Assembly (NCBI RefSeq): GCF_028736215.1
Contig: NZ_CP117883.1
Span: 3,596,001 to 3,660,000, forward strand
Source: Mucilaginibacter sp. KACC 22773
GTDB taxonomy: Bacteria; Bacteroidota; Bacteroidia; Sphingobacteriales; Sphingobacteriaceae
Direction of reading: 5' to 3'
DNA: 64,000 nt
The notes under the pieces were generated by a model. The model worked only from the letters and a program-made list of their open reading frames with translations, was not told the DNA's origin and searched no databases. How positions within the stretch are numbered: position 1 is the first letter of the stretch; the number at the start of each line of letters is the position of its first letter. The position numbers and the translations under genes were made by a program. This document shows, one piece after another, positions 46,401-54,326 of the stretch.

Positions 46401-46997
46401 GCCAGCCGCAACTGTAATTGTTTGGGTTTTGTAACCGATATAAGAAATTTTAACTTCTGTACCATCTTTTACATCCAAAACAAACTTTCCGTTGTTATCA
46501 GTTAGCGTACCAGATTTTTTGTCGCCGGTAGCTGCGATGGTAACCCCGGCCAGGGCCTCGCCCTTTTCATTTTTCACTGTACCCGTTATCGTTATATCAA
46601 CTATAACTTCAACCGGGATGGCAGAGGTATTCACACTCGGCGCATCTTTAATGATTACCGATTTACCTTCAATTAAATAAGTTAGCCTAAAGTCTTTTAA
46701 ACAAGAAGCAAGCACCTGGTCAATAGACGCATCTTTAAAAGCAGCATCTATTTTATGATTGCTGTTAATGGTTTTAGGCGACCAGAAAATATTGTACCCG
46801 GTTTGTTTATTAATTTGTTTAAATACTTGCTTTAGCGTAGCATCCTTATTTACATAAGTGATTTTTTGTGAAAAAACCGCTGCGCTCACCTGCATAAAAG
46901 CAAGCATGAGCATAAAGCTTGTCATCTTCATTATGAGCAGAAATTTCTTGATGTAGCCCGAAGGCATACAAATGTTTGTAGTAAAATTTTTATACAT
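43470..46997 (-). CDS. SusC/RagA TonB-linked outer membrane transporter with STN domain
   Basis: An 1175-residue barrel transporter. After the signal (SFMLMLAFMQVSAAVFSQ) comes an STN domain (about 48-115, LKQVFKQINKQTGYNIFWSP), then a carboxypeptidase-like beta-sandwich (GTVKNEKGEALAGVTI, about 135-215), the plug (NLTNALAGQVAGVIAFTPSG, LARLNVDDIESFSVLKDASA) and the long barrel ending in NIGLNVNL. The STN domain, with FecR and an ECF sigma factor encoded just upstream, shows that substrate binding signals through the periplasm to induce the operon. It imports glycan fragments with the SusD partner. Confidence 0.93.
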   Translation of the reverse strand: MYKNFTTNICMPSGYIKKFLLIMKMTSFMLMLAFMQVSAAVFSQKITYVNKDATLKQVFKQINKQTGYNIFWSPKTINSNHKIDAAFKDASIDQVLASCLKDFRLTYLIEGKSVIIKDAPSVNTSAIPVEVIVDITITGTVKNEKGEALAGVTIAATGDKKSGTLTDNNGKFVLDVKDGTEVKISYIGYKTQTITVAAGKKVYNVIMVEDVTAAETVVVTAYGRKQLKEAIVGSVTTVKPGNLKIPASNLTNALAGQVAGVIAFTPSGQPGQDNAKFFIRGVTTFGYKQDPLILIDNVELTTNDLARLNVDDIESFSVLKDASATALYGARGGNGVILVKTKEGKAGKAQINVRVENSQSQSAKTIALADPITYMRLFNEATRTRYPLDPLPYDENKIINTQATINHAPGSNQYVYPATDWLGMLFKKRANTQRANLSLQGGGGVARYYVAGAFTNDNGILRTDIRNNNNNNVNYKTYQLRSNVNINVTSKTELIIRLSGTFGEYNGPLTYDGTQQTQLYNLASHTSPVDFPAYYPADSANLRTQHILFGNSPATSNTDGGSRYINPYAELLKGHQNSSESRMLAQLELNQNLDFLTSGLNFHAIMSTNRHSFFQSYLSYSPFYYNAINYDKTTNTYQLNWINNLPTGNNVAREYLQYNSFGNNASSFLYLQGVLDYAHAFAVDHNVSAALIGTEQQTLNGPASSLFNSLPFRNQTLAGRATYSYKGRYYLEFNFGLNGSERFSAAHRYGFFPTIGASWIISDEKFWGDLYNVFDRFKLRGSYGLVGNDAISDRRFFYLSDVNLNGGNYASFGQNNGYYRNGVSINNYENDDVTWETSKQTNLGIEFTLLKKINVIAEVYKNNKYNILQDRSSIPSTMGLESGISANIGKAESKGIDISVDGKENIGRDFSLQMRGNFTYSTNKYTQFEAPDYAESYRHQVGQPINRQFGYVAERLFVDDNEAANSPSQIFSTGGFPPKGGDIKYRDLNGDGKIDGADQTFIGNPTIPQIVYGFGLSASYKNFDLSGFFQGQAKVSFFINPATTAPFIKSPESYYTGNTQVLQAYANDHWSEDNQNLYALYPRLGPDGASIENNRQNSTWWLRDGSFLRLKSIEVGYTLPQRISKALLVKNARIYFNGLNMFTWSPFRLWDPELGGNGFAYPIQKVFNIGLNVNL

Positions 46998-47058
46998 TTG
47001 TTAAGGCTGTTAAAGTTAAAAGGTGGAGTCACATTAGCATTTTAGCTTATAAGCTATT

Positions 47059-47089
47059 AGATCGGGAACATCGCGAGTGTTCCTGATCT
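47059..47089. terminator. Hairpin between FecR and SusC genes
   Basis: AGATCGGGAACA (47059-47070) pairs with TGTTCCTGATCT (47078-47089), with one G-T pair, around TCGCGAG. It lies in the 194-base FecR-SusC gap. No strong T-run follows on the minus strand, so it may be an attenuator or mRNA-stabilising stem. Confidence 0.45.
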
Positions 47090-47191
47090 TACTTATATCA
47101 TAAGCTATCTTTTACTCTTTAGGTAGTGTTTTTCTTCATAATGCTGGTTTTAATTTAGGGTTGATAATTGGTTATTATTGGTTTTGACAGT

Positions 47192-48340
47192 TTACTTTTT
47201 TACTTTTTTGCTTATAATAATCTTTGATCCTTCAATACTGAAACTTGCGTCGCCGGTTTGCTCCATTATTTTAAGCAAGGTTGATATATTAGCAAAGCGG
47301 GTAGTTACCGCGGCAAACAGATCGTCCTTAACATCGTTATCCCGGTAAACAACATCTACATTGTACCAGCGGGATACTTTGCGCATAACTGTTTCTAAGC
47401 GCTCATCGTCAAACCTGAAATAGCCATTCTTCCAGGCTACGGCTTCTTCAGTATCCACATCAGATACTTTAAAATGGTCTGTAAGGCTTACTTCCTGGCC
47501 AGGCTTTAACATGGCACTTTTATCGCCGCCGGTAACTTTCACTGATCCTTCAAGCAATGTGGTTTTTGTATTCGGTTCATCATTATAAGCGCTAACATTG
47601 AAGTGGGTGCCCAAAACTTCAACTACCTGCCTATTGGTAATTACCCGGAACGGCCTGTCTTTATTATGGGCTACCTCAAAATAGGCCTCACCACTCAATT
47701 CTACTCTGCGCTCGCCGGCCGATCCAAGATCTACCGGGTATTTTAACGAAGAAGCCGCGTTAAGCCATACCCTGGTGCCATCGGGCAAAAACAATTGAAA
47801 TTGGCCACCCCTGGGTGTTTCCATCGTGTTATATTGTGCTACAGCAATCGCACCGGAACTTTCTTTACTGTCGGTTGCTGCTGTGTAAACCACCTGACCA
47901 TCGGCAGTTTTCGATATCTGAACACCTTTTTGCTGAATTATTTGTCCTTTTTGTGCGTCTGTGAGCGATATTTTTTGCCCATTGGCCAACGTTAGGATGG
48001 CTTTGTTTCCGCCTGGTGCTATTATCATATTATGCGCTAATTCCGGCTTCTGGATACTCCCATTTTTTTTTATGAAAAAAATGGCTCCTGCAGAAAGCAA
48101 AAAAAGTATAGATGCTGCAACTGACCAGCGCTTCAAAAAAAAGCGATGCGGTTTTTGAGGTTTAGTTTGCTGATTCAGGCGCAAAAGCATTTCTTCCTCA
48201 ACACTTTCTTCGTCGTCGGGAAATTCGGCATCCTGGTTAGCTACACTACGGTACCATTCGGTTAAAGTTTCCTTTTCCGATTCGGTCGCAGTATTATCTT
48301 TATACTTACGTATTAACTTGTAAATGGTTTCGCGGTTCAA
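47192..48340 (-). CDS. FecR-family anti-sigma factor
   Basis: A 382-residue single-pass protein. The start is probably TTG at 48340 (TTG AAC CGC GAA); upstream in frame there is no ATG or GTG before a stop, and the next ATG is too far inside. The cytoplasmic N-terminal part (MNRETIYKLIRKYKDNTATE) binds sigma. A membrane helix lies at about 72-90 (WSVAASILFLLSAGAIFFIK), then the periplasmic FecR domain (TPRGGQFQLFLPDGTRVWLN, YFEVAHNKDRPFRVITN) and an STN-like DUF4974 tail (VMRKVSRWYNVDVVYRD). It should receive the signal from the SusC STN domain and release the sigma factor encoded 107 bases upstream. Confidence 0.9.
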   Translation of the reverse strand: MNRETIYKLIRKYKDNTATESEKETLTEWYRSVANQDAEFPDDEESVEEEMLLRLNQQTKPQKPHRFFLKRWSVAASILFLLSAGAIFFIKKNGSIQKPELAHNMIIAPGGNKAILTLANGQKISLTDAQKGQIIQQKGVQISKTADGQVVYTAATDSKESSGAIAVAQYNTMETPRGGQFQLFLPDGTRVWLNAASSLKYPVDLGSAGERRVELSGEAYFEVAHNKDRPFRVITNRQVVEVLGTHFNVSAYNDEPNTKTTLLEGSVKVTGGDKSAMLKPGQEVSLTDHFKVSDVDTEEAVAWKNGYFRFDDERLETVMRKVSRWYNVDVVYRDNDVKDDLFAAVTTRFANISTLLKIMEQTGDASFSIEGSKIIISKKVKK

Positions 48341-48447
48341 TTGGTATTGCGCTTTAGTATATAGATGTACCGCGAAAAGAACGATACCCTACATGGTTAT
48401 TAAAAAAAAGTTTATTTAATTAAAAAAGGCAGAAGTGCTCTTCTCTT

Positions 48448-49035
48448 TTATTTGAAAAGCCGGTGGATATGGATAGCTACGATGAGTATCCAGCCGTGAT
48501 TTTTAAGTTCACCCCTGATAATACGGAGTGCGCGGGTAAGGTTTGCCTCTACCCCTTTCTCGGTAATTTGTATTTTGGTTGCTATCTCCGAATTTTTCAT
48601 TCCCAAATTGCGGCTGTAGCCAAACACCAGGCGGCATTTCTCGGGCATTTTTTCAACAATTCCGTTTACGTATTCCTGCAAAAAAATCGCGTCGAGCTTA
48701 TCTTCATCATTTACGGTAGTTTCATATTCGTAGTTTTGTAAAGCCAGGTCGTTCCTGCGTTGCTCTTTTTGGTAATACTTGTAAACGGTAAATTTTACTG
48801 AGGTTGCCAGGAAGGCGGATAGGTTATTGATCTCGACATCGGTATACCTTTCCCACAACGATATAAATACATCATGTACAATATCCTTTGCAGCAAGTTG
48901 ATCTTTACTGTGGTTCCAGGCTATTAACAGCAATTTTTTCCAGTACCGCCTGTAAATTTCGGTATAGGCAGCGTGGTCCCCCTCTTTTAAAAGGGCGGTA
49001 AGCTGCTCATCTGTGTATACGCCGTAATTAAACAT
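48448..49035 (-). CDS. ECF-type RNA polymerase sigma factor
   Basis: A 195-residue sigma-70-like protein. Region 2 is at about 20-90 (YTEIYRRYWKKLLLIAWNHS, DIVHDVFISLWER), and region 4 at about 125-180 (VNGIVEKMPEKCRLVFGYSR, MKNSEIATKIQITEKGVEAN). This is the Bacteroidetes ECF family paired with FecR and SusC. It is held inactive by the FecR protein and probably transcribes the SusC operon. Its own promoter region is the 486-base space up to 49521. Confidence 0.93.
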   Translation of the reverse strand: MFNYGVYTDEQLTALLKEGDHAAYTEIYRRYWKKLLLIAWNHSKDQLAAKDIVHDVFISLWERYTDVEINNLSAFLATSVKFTVYKYYQKEQRRNDLALQNYEYETTVNDEDKLDAIFLQEYVNGIVEKMPEKCRLVFGYSRNLGMKNSEIATKIQITEKGVEANLTRALRIIRGELKNHGWILIVAIHIHRLFK

Positions 49036-49521
49036 AACCGCCCACCTTTTTCATTTAGCGGGTCTGGTTTACGTGATTAACAGGGCATATCGCGTTTTTC
49101 ACCAACGGGTTAAACGGATGCAGTTCAAAAAGAATGATGTTTTTGTTAAAAAGTAAAGTTTTCCTCATATTTTTAGTTATCAGGTTAAATATCAATTTAT
49201 TCAGTTTTATATCAAATACTGTTCGGGCTCATAATCTATTTATAGATCCTATCAGGATCTTTCCCAAAGGCTAAAATATCTATAAGTAAGGTGCAATTAA
49301 AGCTTAAAAAACAACGTTAGGTTTATAACGAAAAAGCGGCTCATAGCGCCGACAGTTTAAAATCAAAACTAAATAAAATCCCTTAAAGTTAAACATTAGG
49401 TTTTTCACTAACAATGGAATATTCGCTGTTAAAACAACTCTTCATTTTCAATACACTTCTTAAATTTTAATCAGTTTATAAAACAGGTAAGTTTTTTTGC
49501 AATTTGGCTTGTGCAAAGGTT
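49036..49521. other. Intergenic region upstream of the sigma factor
   Basis: AT-rich, without a coding frame. It holds the palindrome AGATCCTATCAGGATCT at 49244-49260 (7-base arms, 3-base centre), which may be an operator or a small hairpin. Confidence 0.45.
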
Positions 49522-50004
49522 TTAATTCATATGAAACACCTCATCCATGGCTTGCCATTGCTGTTTGTGCGCAGCAGCTTCAGGTAGAGGTATTTGCGTT
49601 GGATCGGTTTCTTTCCACCAGCGTCGGGTGGTGGTATCGGCGGCCATTTTGGCCATATCGCCCTTAAAATCAACACCCACATATTCAAAGTAACTAAACA
49701 AAAAATACTTGCCATCTATTTTTTGAATATAGATGGAGTAATTGCGAATATTGCACTCTGTTATCTTTTTCAAAACTCCTGGCCAGGCATGCGAATGCAA
49801 TTGTTTATAATAGGCCATCTTTTCGGGTTTTAAGCCGGTTACCATACCAAAACGCTGCACATTTTTGTGCTGCACTGCTTTTGCTGATGCAGTATCCTGC
49901 TGTAGGGTGGCCTTCTTATTGCCACTTTTACAGGCAGAAAAGCCGATGATGCAACTGATGAGTATAATTGCAAACCGTTGGATTTGAAGGAGAACTTTGT
50001 TCAT
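49522..50004 (-). CDS. Lipoprotein with L-rhamnose mutarotase-like domain
   Basis: A 160-residue protein with a lipoprotein signal (FAIILISCIIGFSACKSGNK, lipobox Cys about 25) followed by a RhaM-type ferredoxin-like domain (about 50-155): RFGMVTGLKPEKMAYYKQLH, NIRNYSIYIQKIDGKYFLFS and WWKETDPTQIPLP. Cytoplasmic RhaM changes the anomer of rhamnose. Here the domain is exported and membrane-anchored, so it would act on sugars in the periplasm before the symporter encoded 7 bases upstream. Substrate and activity are inferred. Confidence 0.82.
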   Translation of the reverse strand: MNKVLLQIQRFAIILISCIIGFSACKSGNKKATLQQDTASAKAVQHKNVQRFGMVTGLKPEKMAYYKQLHSHAWPGVLKKITECNIRNYSIYIQKIDGKYFLFSYFEYVGVDFKGDMAKMAADTTTRRWWKETDPTQIPLPEAAAHKQQWQAMDEVFHMN

Positions 50005-50011
50005 GATGCCA

Positions 50012-51667
50012 TTACCTAAAAATGTAAAACAATACGGCCATTATGCCAATTAACAAAACCGAAAGTACTTTATAACTACCTAACCCACTCCGGGCTACAC
50101 CGCGCAGAGGTTCCCAGGGCGATTTCCAATACAGGGTAGCGCTTTCTTTAGTATGCTGAACGGGGTACATATATGATAATACAACCTGTAAACACAGGCA
50201 CACTACAAAAAGATAAAAAGCCATCATCATAAAAGGAATTGACCCAATTGCGCTTGCAGGGTAAACCTTTCCGATGATGAACACCACTACCCCTATTGCC
50301 GAGCCTACCCATAAAGTATATTTGGCCGAAACGGCCGATGCCTTTTCCCAGAAAACACCTAATAAAAACACACAGGTTATTGGCGGCGCTATGTGGGCAA
50401 TAATGTCATTTAAACCATTAAATATGCTTTCGTAATTATTGAGTAGCGGCAACAGCATTAATGATAAAACGAGTGCAACACCGGCTGCTATTTTACCAAT
50501 GCTCACCAGTTTTTTGTCTGTTGCTTCGGGTTTATATCTTTTATAAATATCGTAGCTTACAATGGTTGATATTGAATTTAACGCCCCCGATATCTGGCTC
50601 ATTAAACCGGATAATAACGCGGCAACAAGCACGCCTATCAGCCCCGGAGGAATTAGCTGGGTAATCATCAACGTATAAATTCCTTTGCTGTTTACCACTT
50701 CTTTCCCATCAATCACACTTTTTAAAGCCGAAATATCCAGGTGCCCGCTTTGCGCCAGTGTATAGGCAAACAACCCTGGCATTACAAAAATAAAAACCGG
50801 TAATATTTTGATAAAACCGCAAAACAGCGGACCAACCCTGGCATGGTTTTCATCTTTGGCACCTAAAACGCGCTGTACAATGGTTTGGTCGGCACACCAA
50901 TACCAGATGCCCAATACCGGGTATCCCAAAAAAACAGCATACCATGGCATACCGCTGGCATCGCCATGAGGGCGAAGCATGGATAGTTTATTAAGCTGCC
51001 CGGTATGTTTTAATACCTCAACCATTGGCTCCCAACCACCCATTTTGGTATAAGCCGCAATGCTCATGATAATAGCGCCACCTAAAAGCACCACGGTTTG
51101 GATAGATTCGGTAACTACCACGGCCGTTAAACCGCCAACTACAGTATATATAGTAGTAATAATAGAGATGATGATGACACTGGTATACATATCAACCCCA
51201 AACAGCGTATGCAATACTATGCCACCCGCCAACAACGAAAAAGCAATATGAATCAACACCGCCGATACTACCGATATAACGGCCAGCCAATCGCGGCTGG
51301 CCCTGTCATAACGTTTTTCTAAAAAATCGGGCAGTGTTGATACGCCTGATTTGATATAAAAAGGCGCAAAAAACAAAGCCAATAGGATTAGCGTAAATGC
51401 CGCCATCCATTCAAAATCGCCGTTAAGCAAGCCTGTATCAAACCCGCTTTGAGCAAGGCTCACCAGGTGCACACATGAAATATTTGTAGCAAATAGGGCC
51501 AGGCCAATCACTGGCCAGCGCAGCTTTTTACCTGCCAAAAAATATTCGCCGGCCTCGTTATTGTTATTTTTTGTTTTTTGCTGATGACGAATACCCGACC
51601 ACAGGCCGATAATAAATATCGCCGCTATGTACAAGCCACTAATGATCAAATCTGGTGTGTGTATCAT
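50012..51667 (-). CDS. Sodium/solute symporter (SSS/SGLT family)
   Basis: A 551-residue membrane protein with about 13-14 helices. SSS motifs are visible: FLAGKKLRWPVIGLALFATN, YDRASRDWLAVISVVSAVLI, VGGLTAVVVTESIQTVVLLG, WYWCADQTIVQRVLGAKDEN and GLMSQISGALNSISTIVSYD. SGLT-like members carry hexoses or deoxyhexoses with Na+. Close coupling with the mutarotase-like lipoprotein (7-base gap) and proximity to fucose genes suggest a second fucose or related sugar importer beside FucP. Confidence 0.9.
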   Translation of the reverse strand: MIHTPDLIISGLYIAAIFIIGLWSGIRHQQKTKNNNNEAGEYFLAGKKLRWPVIGLALFATNISCVHLVSLAQSGFDTGLLNGDFEWMAAFTLILLALFFAPFYIKSGVSTLPDFLEKRYDRASRDWLAVISVVSAVLIHIAFSLLAGGIVLHTLFGVDMYTSVIIISIITTIYTVVGGLTAVVVTESIQTVVLLGGAIIMSIAAYTKMGGWEPMVEVLKHTGQLNKLSMLRPHGDASGMPWYAVFLGYPVLGIWYWCADQTIVQRVLGAKDENHARVGPLFCGFIKILPVFIFVMPGLFAYTLAQSGHLDISALKSVIDGKEVVNSKGIYTLMITQLIPPGLIGVLVAALLSGLMSQISGALNSISTIVSYDIYKRYKPEATDKKLVSIGKIAAGVALVLSLMLLPLLNNYESIFNGLNDIIAHIAPPITCVFLLGVFWEKASAVSAKYTLWVGSAIGVVVFIIGKVYPASAIGSIPFMMMAFYLFVVCLCLQVVLSYMYPVQHTKESATLYWKSPWEPLRGVARSGLGSYKVLSVLLIGIMAVLFYIFR

Positions 51668-51746
51668 CTGGAAAAATCCTAATTTTAAAACTCTAAACTC
51701 TAATTGGTAAATGCTAAATCGTTAATTTGACAAGCCCATTTTCACT

Positions 51747-51863
51747 CACTACTCACTACTCACTACTCACTACTCACTACTCACTACTCACTACTCACTA
51801 CTCACTACTCACTACTCACTACTCACTACTCACTACTCACTACTCACTACTCATTACTCACTA
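51747..51863. repeat. Heptamer tandem repeat (CACTACT)n
   Basis: Sixteen consecutive copies of CACTACT run from 51747 to 51858, the last with one change (CATTACT), then a partial copy. Three preceding bases continue the pattern imperfectly. The array ends in the TAG stop codon (51861-51863) of the fuconate dehydratase gene on the minus strand. No protein role is likely. It resembles the array at 63740-63823. Confidence 0.95.
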
Positions 51864-53090
51864 ACCCAATATTTTCAAATCGCAACTGCTCCCGGGTTCC
51901 TGTGGCGTTTGGTACACGCCACCTGTTATGTTCACAGGGTTTACAAAATGCTTTTGCAGGTGTGGAATATGCTCTAAAAATAAAGCCTCGTGACCGATTG
52001 CTATATGATTAAACAAAACCAGGTGCTGATGCAGTTGGCCCATATCGCCCACATGTGGCACTACAGGTACCCCGTATTTTTTGCATAGCAGGCTTACAGT
52101 TATAAATTCGCTTACACCTCCTACCCTTACAGCATCTACCTGGATAAATGAAGCCGAGCGGGTTTGCAGATAATTTTTAAAAATGATTTTATTGGGCACA
52201 TGCTCGCCTAAAGCCAGTTTTAACGGCGAAATAGTATCTGCCAGAGTTTTATGGGCTAAAACATCATCCGGGTGAGTTGGCTCCTCTATCCAGTACGGGT
52301 TCATGCTTTTAAGTTTATGGCATATCGATACCGCCTGCGGCAGGTTCCATTGCTGGTTGGCATCCAGCATTACTTTTACATTATCGCCGGCAACTTCCCT
52401 CACAATATGCGCACGGCGGATATCCCTTTCAGGGTCGGCCGAGCCAACTTTAAGTTTCATTGCGGTAAAACCTTCGGCCAGTGCAATTTTACAGTTTTCG
52501 CGCACTTTTTCATCCGAATAATTGAACCAGCCTATGGATGTATCATACCCCGGATAACCTTTTTGCAAAATGCTTTCACGAATTGCTTTGGTGGATTGTT
52601 GCTCTTTGAGCATGTTGATAGCCTGTTCATGAGTCAACTCATCTTCAAGGTACGACATATCTAACGTAGCTACAATTTGTTCGGGGCTTAAGTCAGTTAA
52701 CAGTTTCCAAAGTGGCAGGCCCCTCTTTTTGGCCCACAAATCGTAACAGGCATTGGTAACCGAAGCAAGCGCCAAATGCACTACCCCCTTATGCGGCCCC
52801 AGCCAACGAAATTGCTGATCGTTGGACAAACTTTTGAACAAATCGCCAAAATTGGCCATGGTATCTTCAATATCCCTGCCTTTAATTTTATCGGCATAAT
52901 ATTGCGCAGCTTTGCAAACCAAATCATTACCCTCGCCCAATGTAAAGGCAAAGCCGACCCCTGTATGGCCGCTATCGTCAAATAAACGGGTTACCGCGTA
53001 TGAGTAAACAGGATCGGTATGTATAGCATCGCTGCCGGCCGCGCCATCAAGCTTATAACGGATATCATCAACCTGTATATTTTTAATCAT
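51861..53090 (-). CDS. fucD: L-fuconate dehydratase (enolase superfamily)
   Basis: A 409-residue enolase-superfamily enzyme. The N-terminal capping domain includes DQQFRWLGPHKGVVHLALAS. The barrel shows FTAMKLKVGSADPERDIRRA with the catalytic Lys (K-x-K), metal ligands in MLDANQQW, WIEEPTHPDDVLA and GEHVPNK, and the catalytic His in VPHVGDMGQLHQHLV. The pattern follows the Xanthomonas L-fuconate dehydratase closely, although it is about 30 residues shorter at the C-terminus. It converts L-fuconate to 2-keto-3-deoxy-L-fuconate in the cytoplasm. The SDR for the next step is encoded 26 bases upstream. Confidence 0.9.
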   Translation of the reverse strand: MIKNIQVDDIRYKLDGAAGSDAIHTDPVYSYAVTRLFDDSGHTGVGFAFTLGEGNDLVCKAAQYYADKIKGRDIEDTMANFGDLFKSLSNDQQFRWLGPHKGVVHLALASVTNACYDLWAKKRGLPLWKLLTDLSPEQIVATLDMSYLEDELTHEQAINMLKEQQSTKAIRESILQKGYPGYDTSIGWFNYSDEKVRENCKIALAEGFTAMKLKVGSADPERDIRRAHIVREVAGDNVKVMLDANQQWNLPQAVSICHKLKSMNPYWIEEPTHPDDVLAHKTLADTISPLKLALGEHVPNKIIFKNYLQTRSASFIQVDAVRVGGVSEFITVSLLCKKYGVPVVPHVGDMGQLHQHLVLFNHIAIGHEALFLEHIPHLQKHFVNPVNITGGVYQTPQEPGSSCDLKILG

Positions 53091-53116
53091 ATTATATAAA
53101 GTTTTTGGGAGATTGA

Positions 53117-53899
53117 TTAAATGGTTTGGTTTAACACGCGGCGATAACCTAACTCGGCACCGCCAGTAACGGGTAAAATACAGCCGGTTACAAACCGGGC
53201 ATGGTCGGATACAAGGAACAAACAGGCATCGGCCACCACGTCGCCTTCAGGGCAATAGCCCAGGGCGTGAATGTTATCCAGGTAATTTTCAATCGAATTG
53301 GTGTCGGGCTGTTGCTGGCTCCAGGCCCGCAGCATGGGTGTCCAAACACCTGCCGGGGCCACCGCGTTAACGCGGATACCGTAAGGGGCATAGTCAAGCG
53401 CCATCGATTTGGTTAAAGCGTTTACAGCGCCTTTTGTTGCGCTGTATGCGGCATGAATCTCCTGCCCCATATCGCCAACCAAACTACTGGTGTTTAGAAT
53501 ATTGCCACGCGTTTTTTTAAGTTCATCAATTCCATACCGGGTGGTGTTAAATATACCCTTCACATTTACATCAAAAAGAGCATCCCACTCATCATCAGTG
53601 GTTTCATGAACAGCTTTTGAAGGGTTACTGATGCCCGCGTTATTATGAATCACATCTATTTTACCAAAATAATCTACAGCTTTGGCAATAGCCTGCCTTA
53701 TAGCAGCAGCTATTGAAACATCGGCCTTAAGATACAGGATATCCAGTGACTGCAGCTTTGACCGGGCCTCATCAACGCTCCGCTCCGAATTGGAAACAAT
53801 GGCCAGCTTGGCGCCGGCTGCATGGTATATTTTAGCGCACTCAAAGCCTATGCCTTCGGTACCGCCAGTTAAAAAAATTACTTTATTTTTTAATAGCAT
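53117..53899 (-). CDS. SDR oxidoreductase (probable 2-keto-3-deoxy-L-fuconate dehydrogenase)
   Basis: A 260-residue classical short-chain dehydrogenase. ATG 53899 (MLLKNKVIFLTGGTEGIGFE) places the glycine-rich TGGTEGIG loop at residues 10-17; the longer frame to 53926 adds no fold. Further motifs are HNNAGISNPSK, the catalytic Ser in NILNTSSLVGD, the pair YSATKGAVN, and CILPVTGGAELG at the end. Next to fuconate dehydratase it probably oxidises 2-keto-3-deoxy-L-fuconate at C4. A fragment of another SDR tail lies just upstream. Confidence 0.87.
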   Translation of the reverse strand: MLLKNKVIFLTGGTEGIGFECAKIYHAAGAKLAIVSNSERSVDEARSKLQSLDILYLKADVSIAAAIRQAIAKAVDYFGKIDVIHNNAGISNPSKAVHETTDDEWDALFDVNVKGIFNTTRYGIDELKKTRGNILNTSSLVGDMGQEIHAAYSATKGAVNALTKSMALDYAPYGIRVNAVAPAGVWTPMLRAWSQQQPDTNSIENYLDNIHALGYCPEGDVVADACLFLVSDHARFVTGCILPVTGGAELGYRRVLNQTI

Positions 53900-54326
53900 A
53901 TAAATGTTGTAGTGAAGCCGGAGCAAACCCGGCGTACACAGGTTTAAAATTAAACTGTAATGTTTTTACCATATAAAAGGCTTGAAGCAGGCCACTTATA
54001 GTTTACCGCCGTCAACCGCCAATGGGGCAAAACTTTAAAAGCAAGATCAACAGAGCTGGTTATATTGGTTGTTATGAACAAACCAAAAGTAAACCGATGT
54101 TTGTGAGTTTATAATAGCCAAAACATTTTTTTTAATGGATTATTCCATTAAACCATCAGCAAAATTGTGGCTTATTGGCATAATGTTGTGGCAGGTTTAC
54201 AATACGGGGTAAATGTTTGTAATTTATAGAATGTTTTATCTATAATAGCACTCAAATGCCGGATGCTATGTTTCTGCTGATGTAATATCCCACTGTAACA
54301 CCAATTATTCCTTAATACTATATTTG
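53900..54326. other. Divergent control region between SDR and AraC genes
   Basis: About 430 bases including the possible SDR fragment. The rest is AT-rich, with no further coding frame. It must carry promoters for the leftward SDR-dehydratase-symporter set and the rightward AraC gene. Confidence 0.45.
53996..54031 (-). pseudogene. Possible C-terminal remnant of another SDR gene
   Basis: On the minus strand the bases read FAPLAVDGGKL then TAA. '(P)LAVDGGKL' is a typical SDR C-terminus. No SDR body precedes it in frame, so an SDR gene may have been deleted here. The stretch is short and could be chance. Confidence 0.3.

Noticed and set aside
51668-51863. CRISPR array at the 51.75-kb repeat
   Set aside because: The units are contiguous 7-mers without spacers, and no cas genes are nearby.
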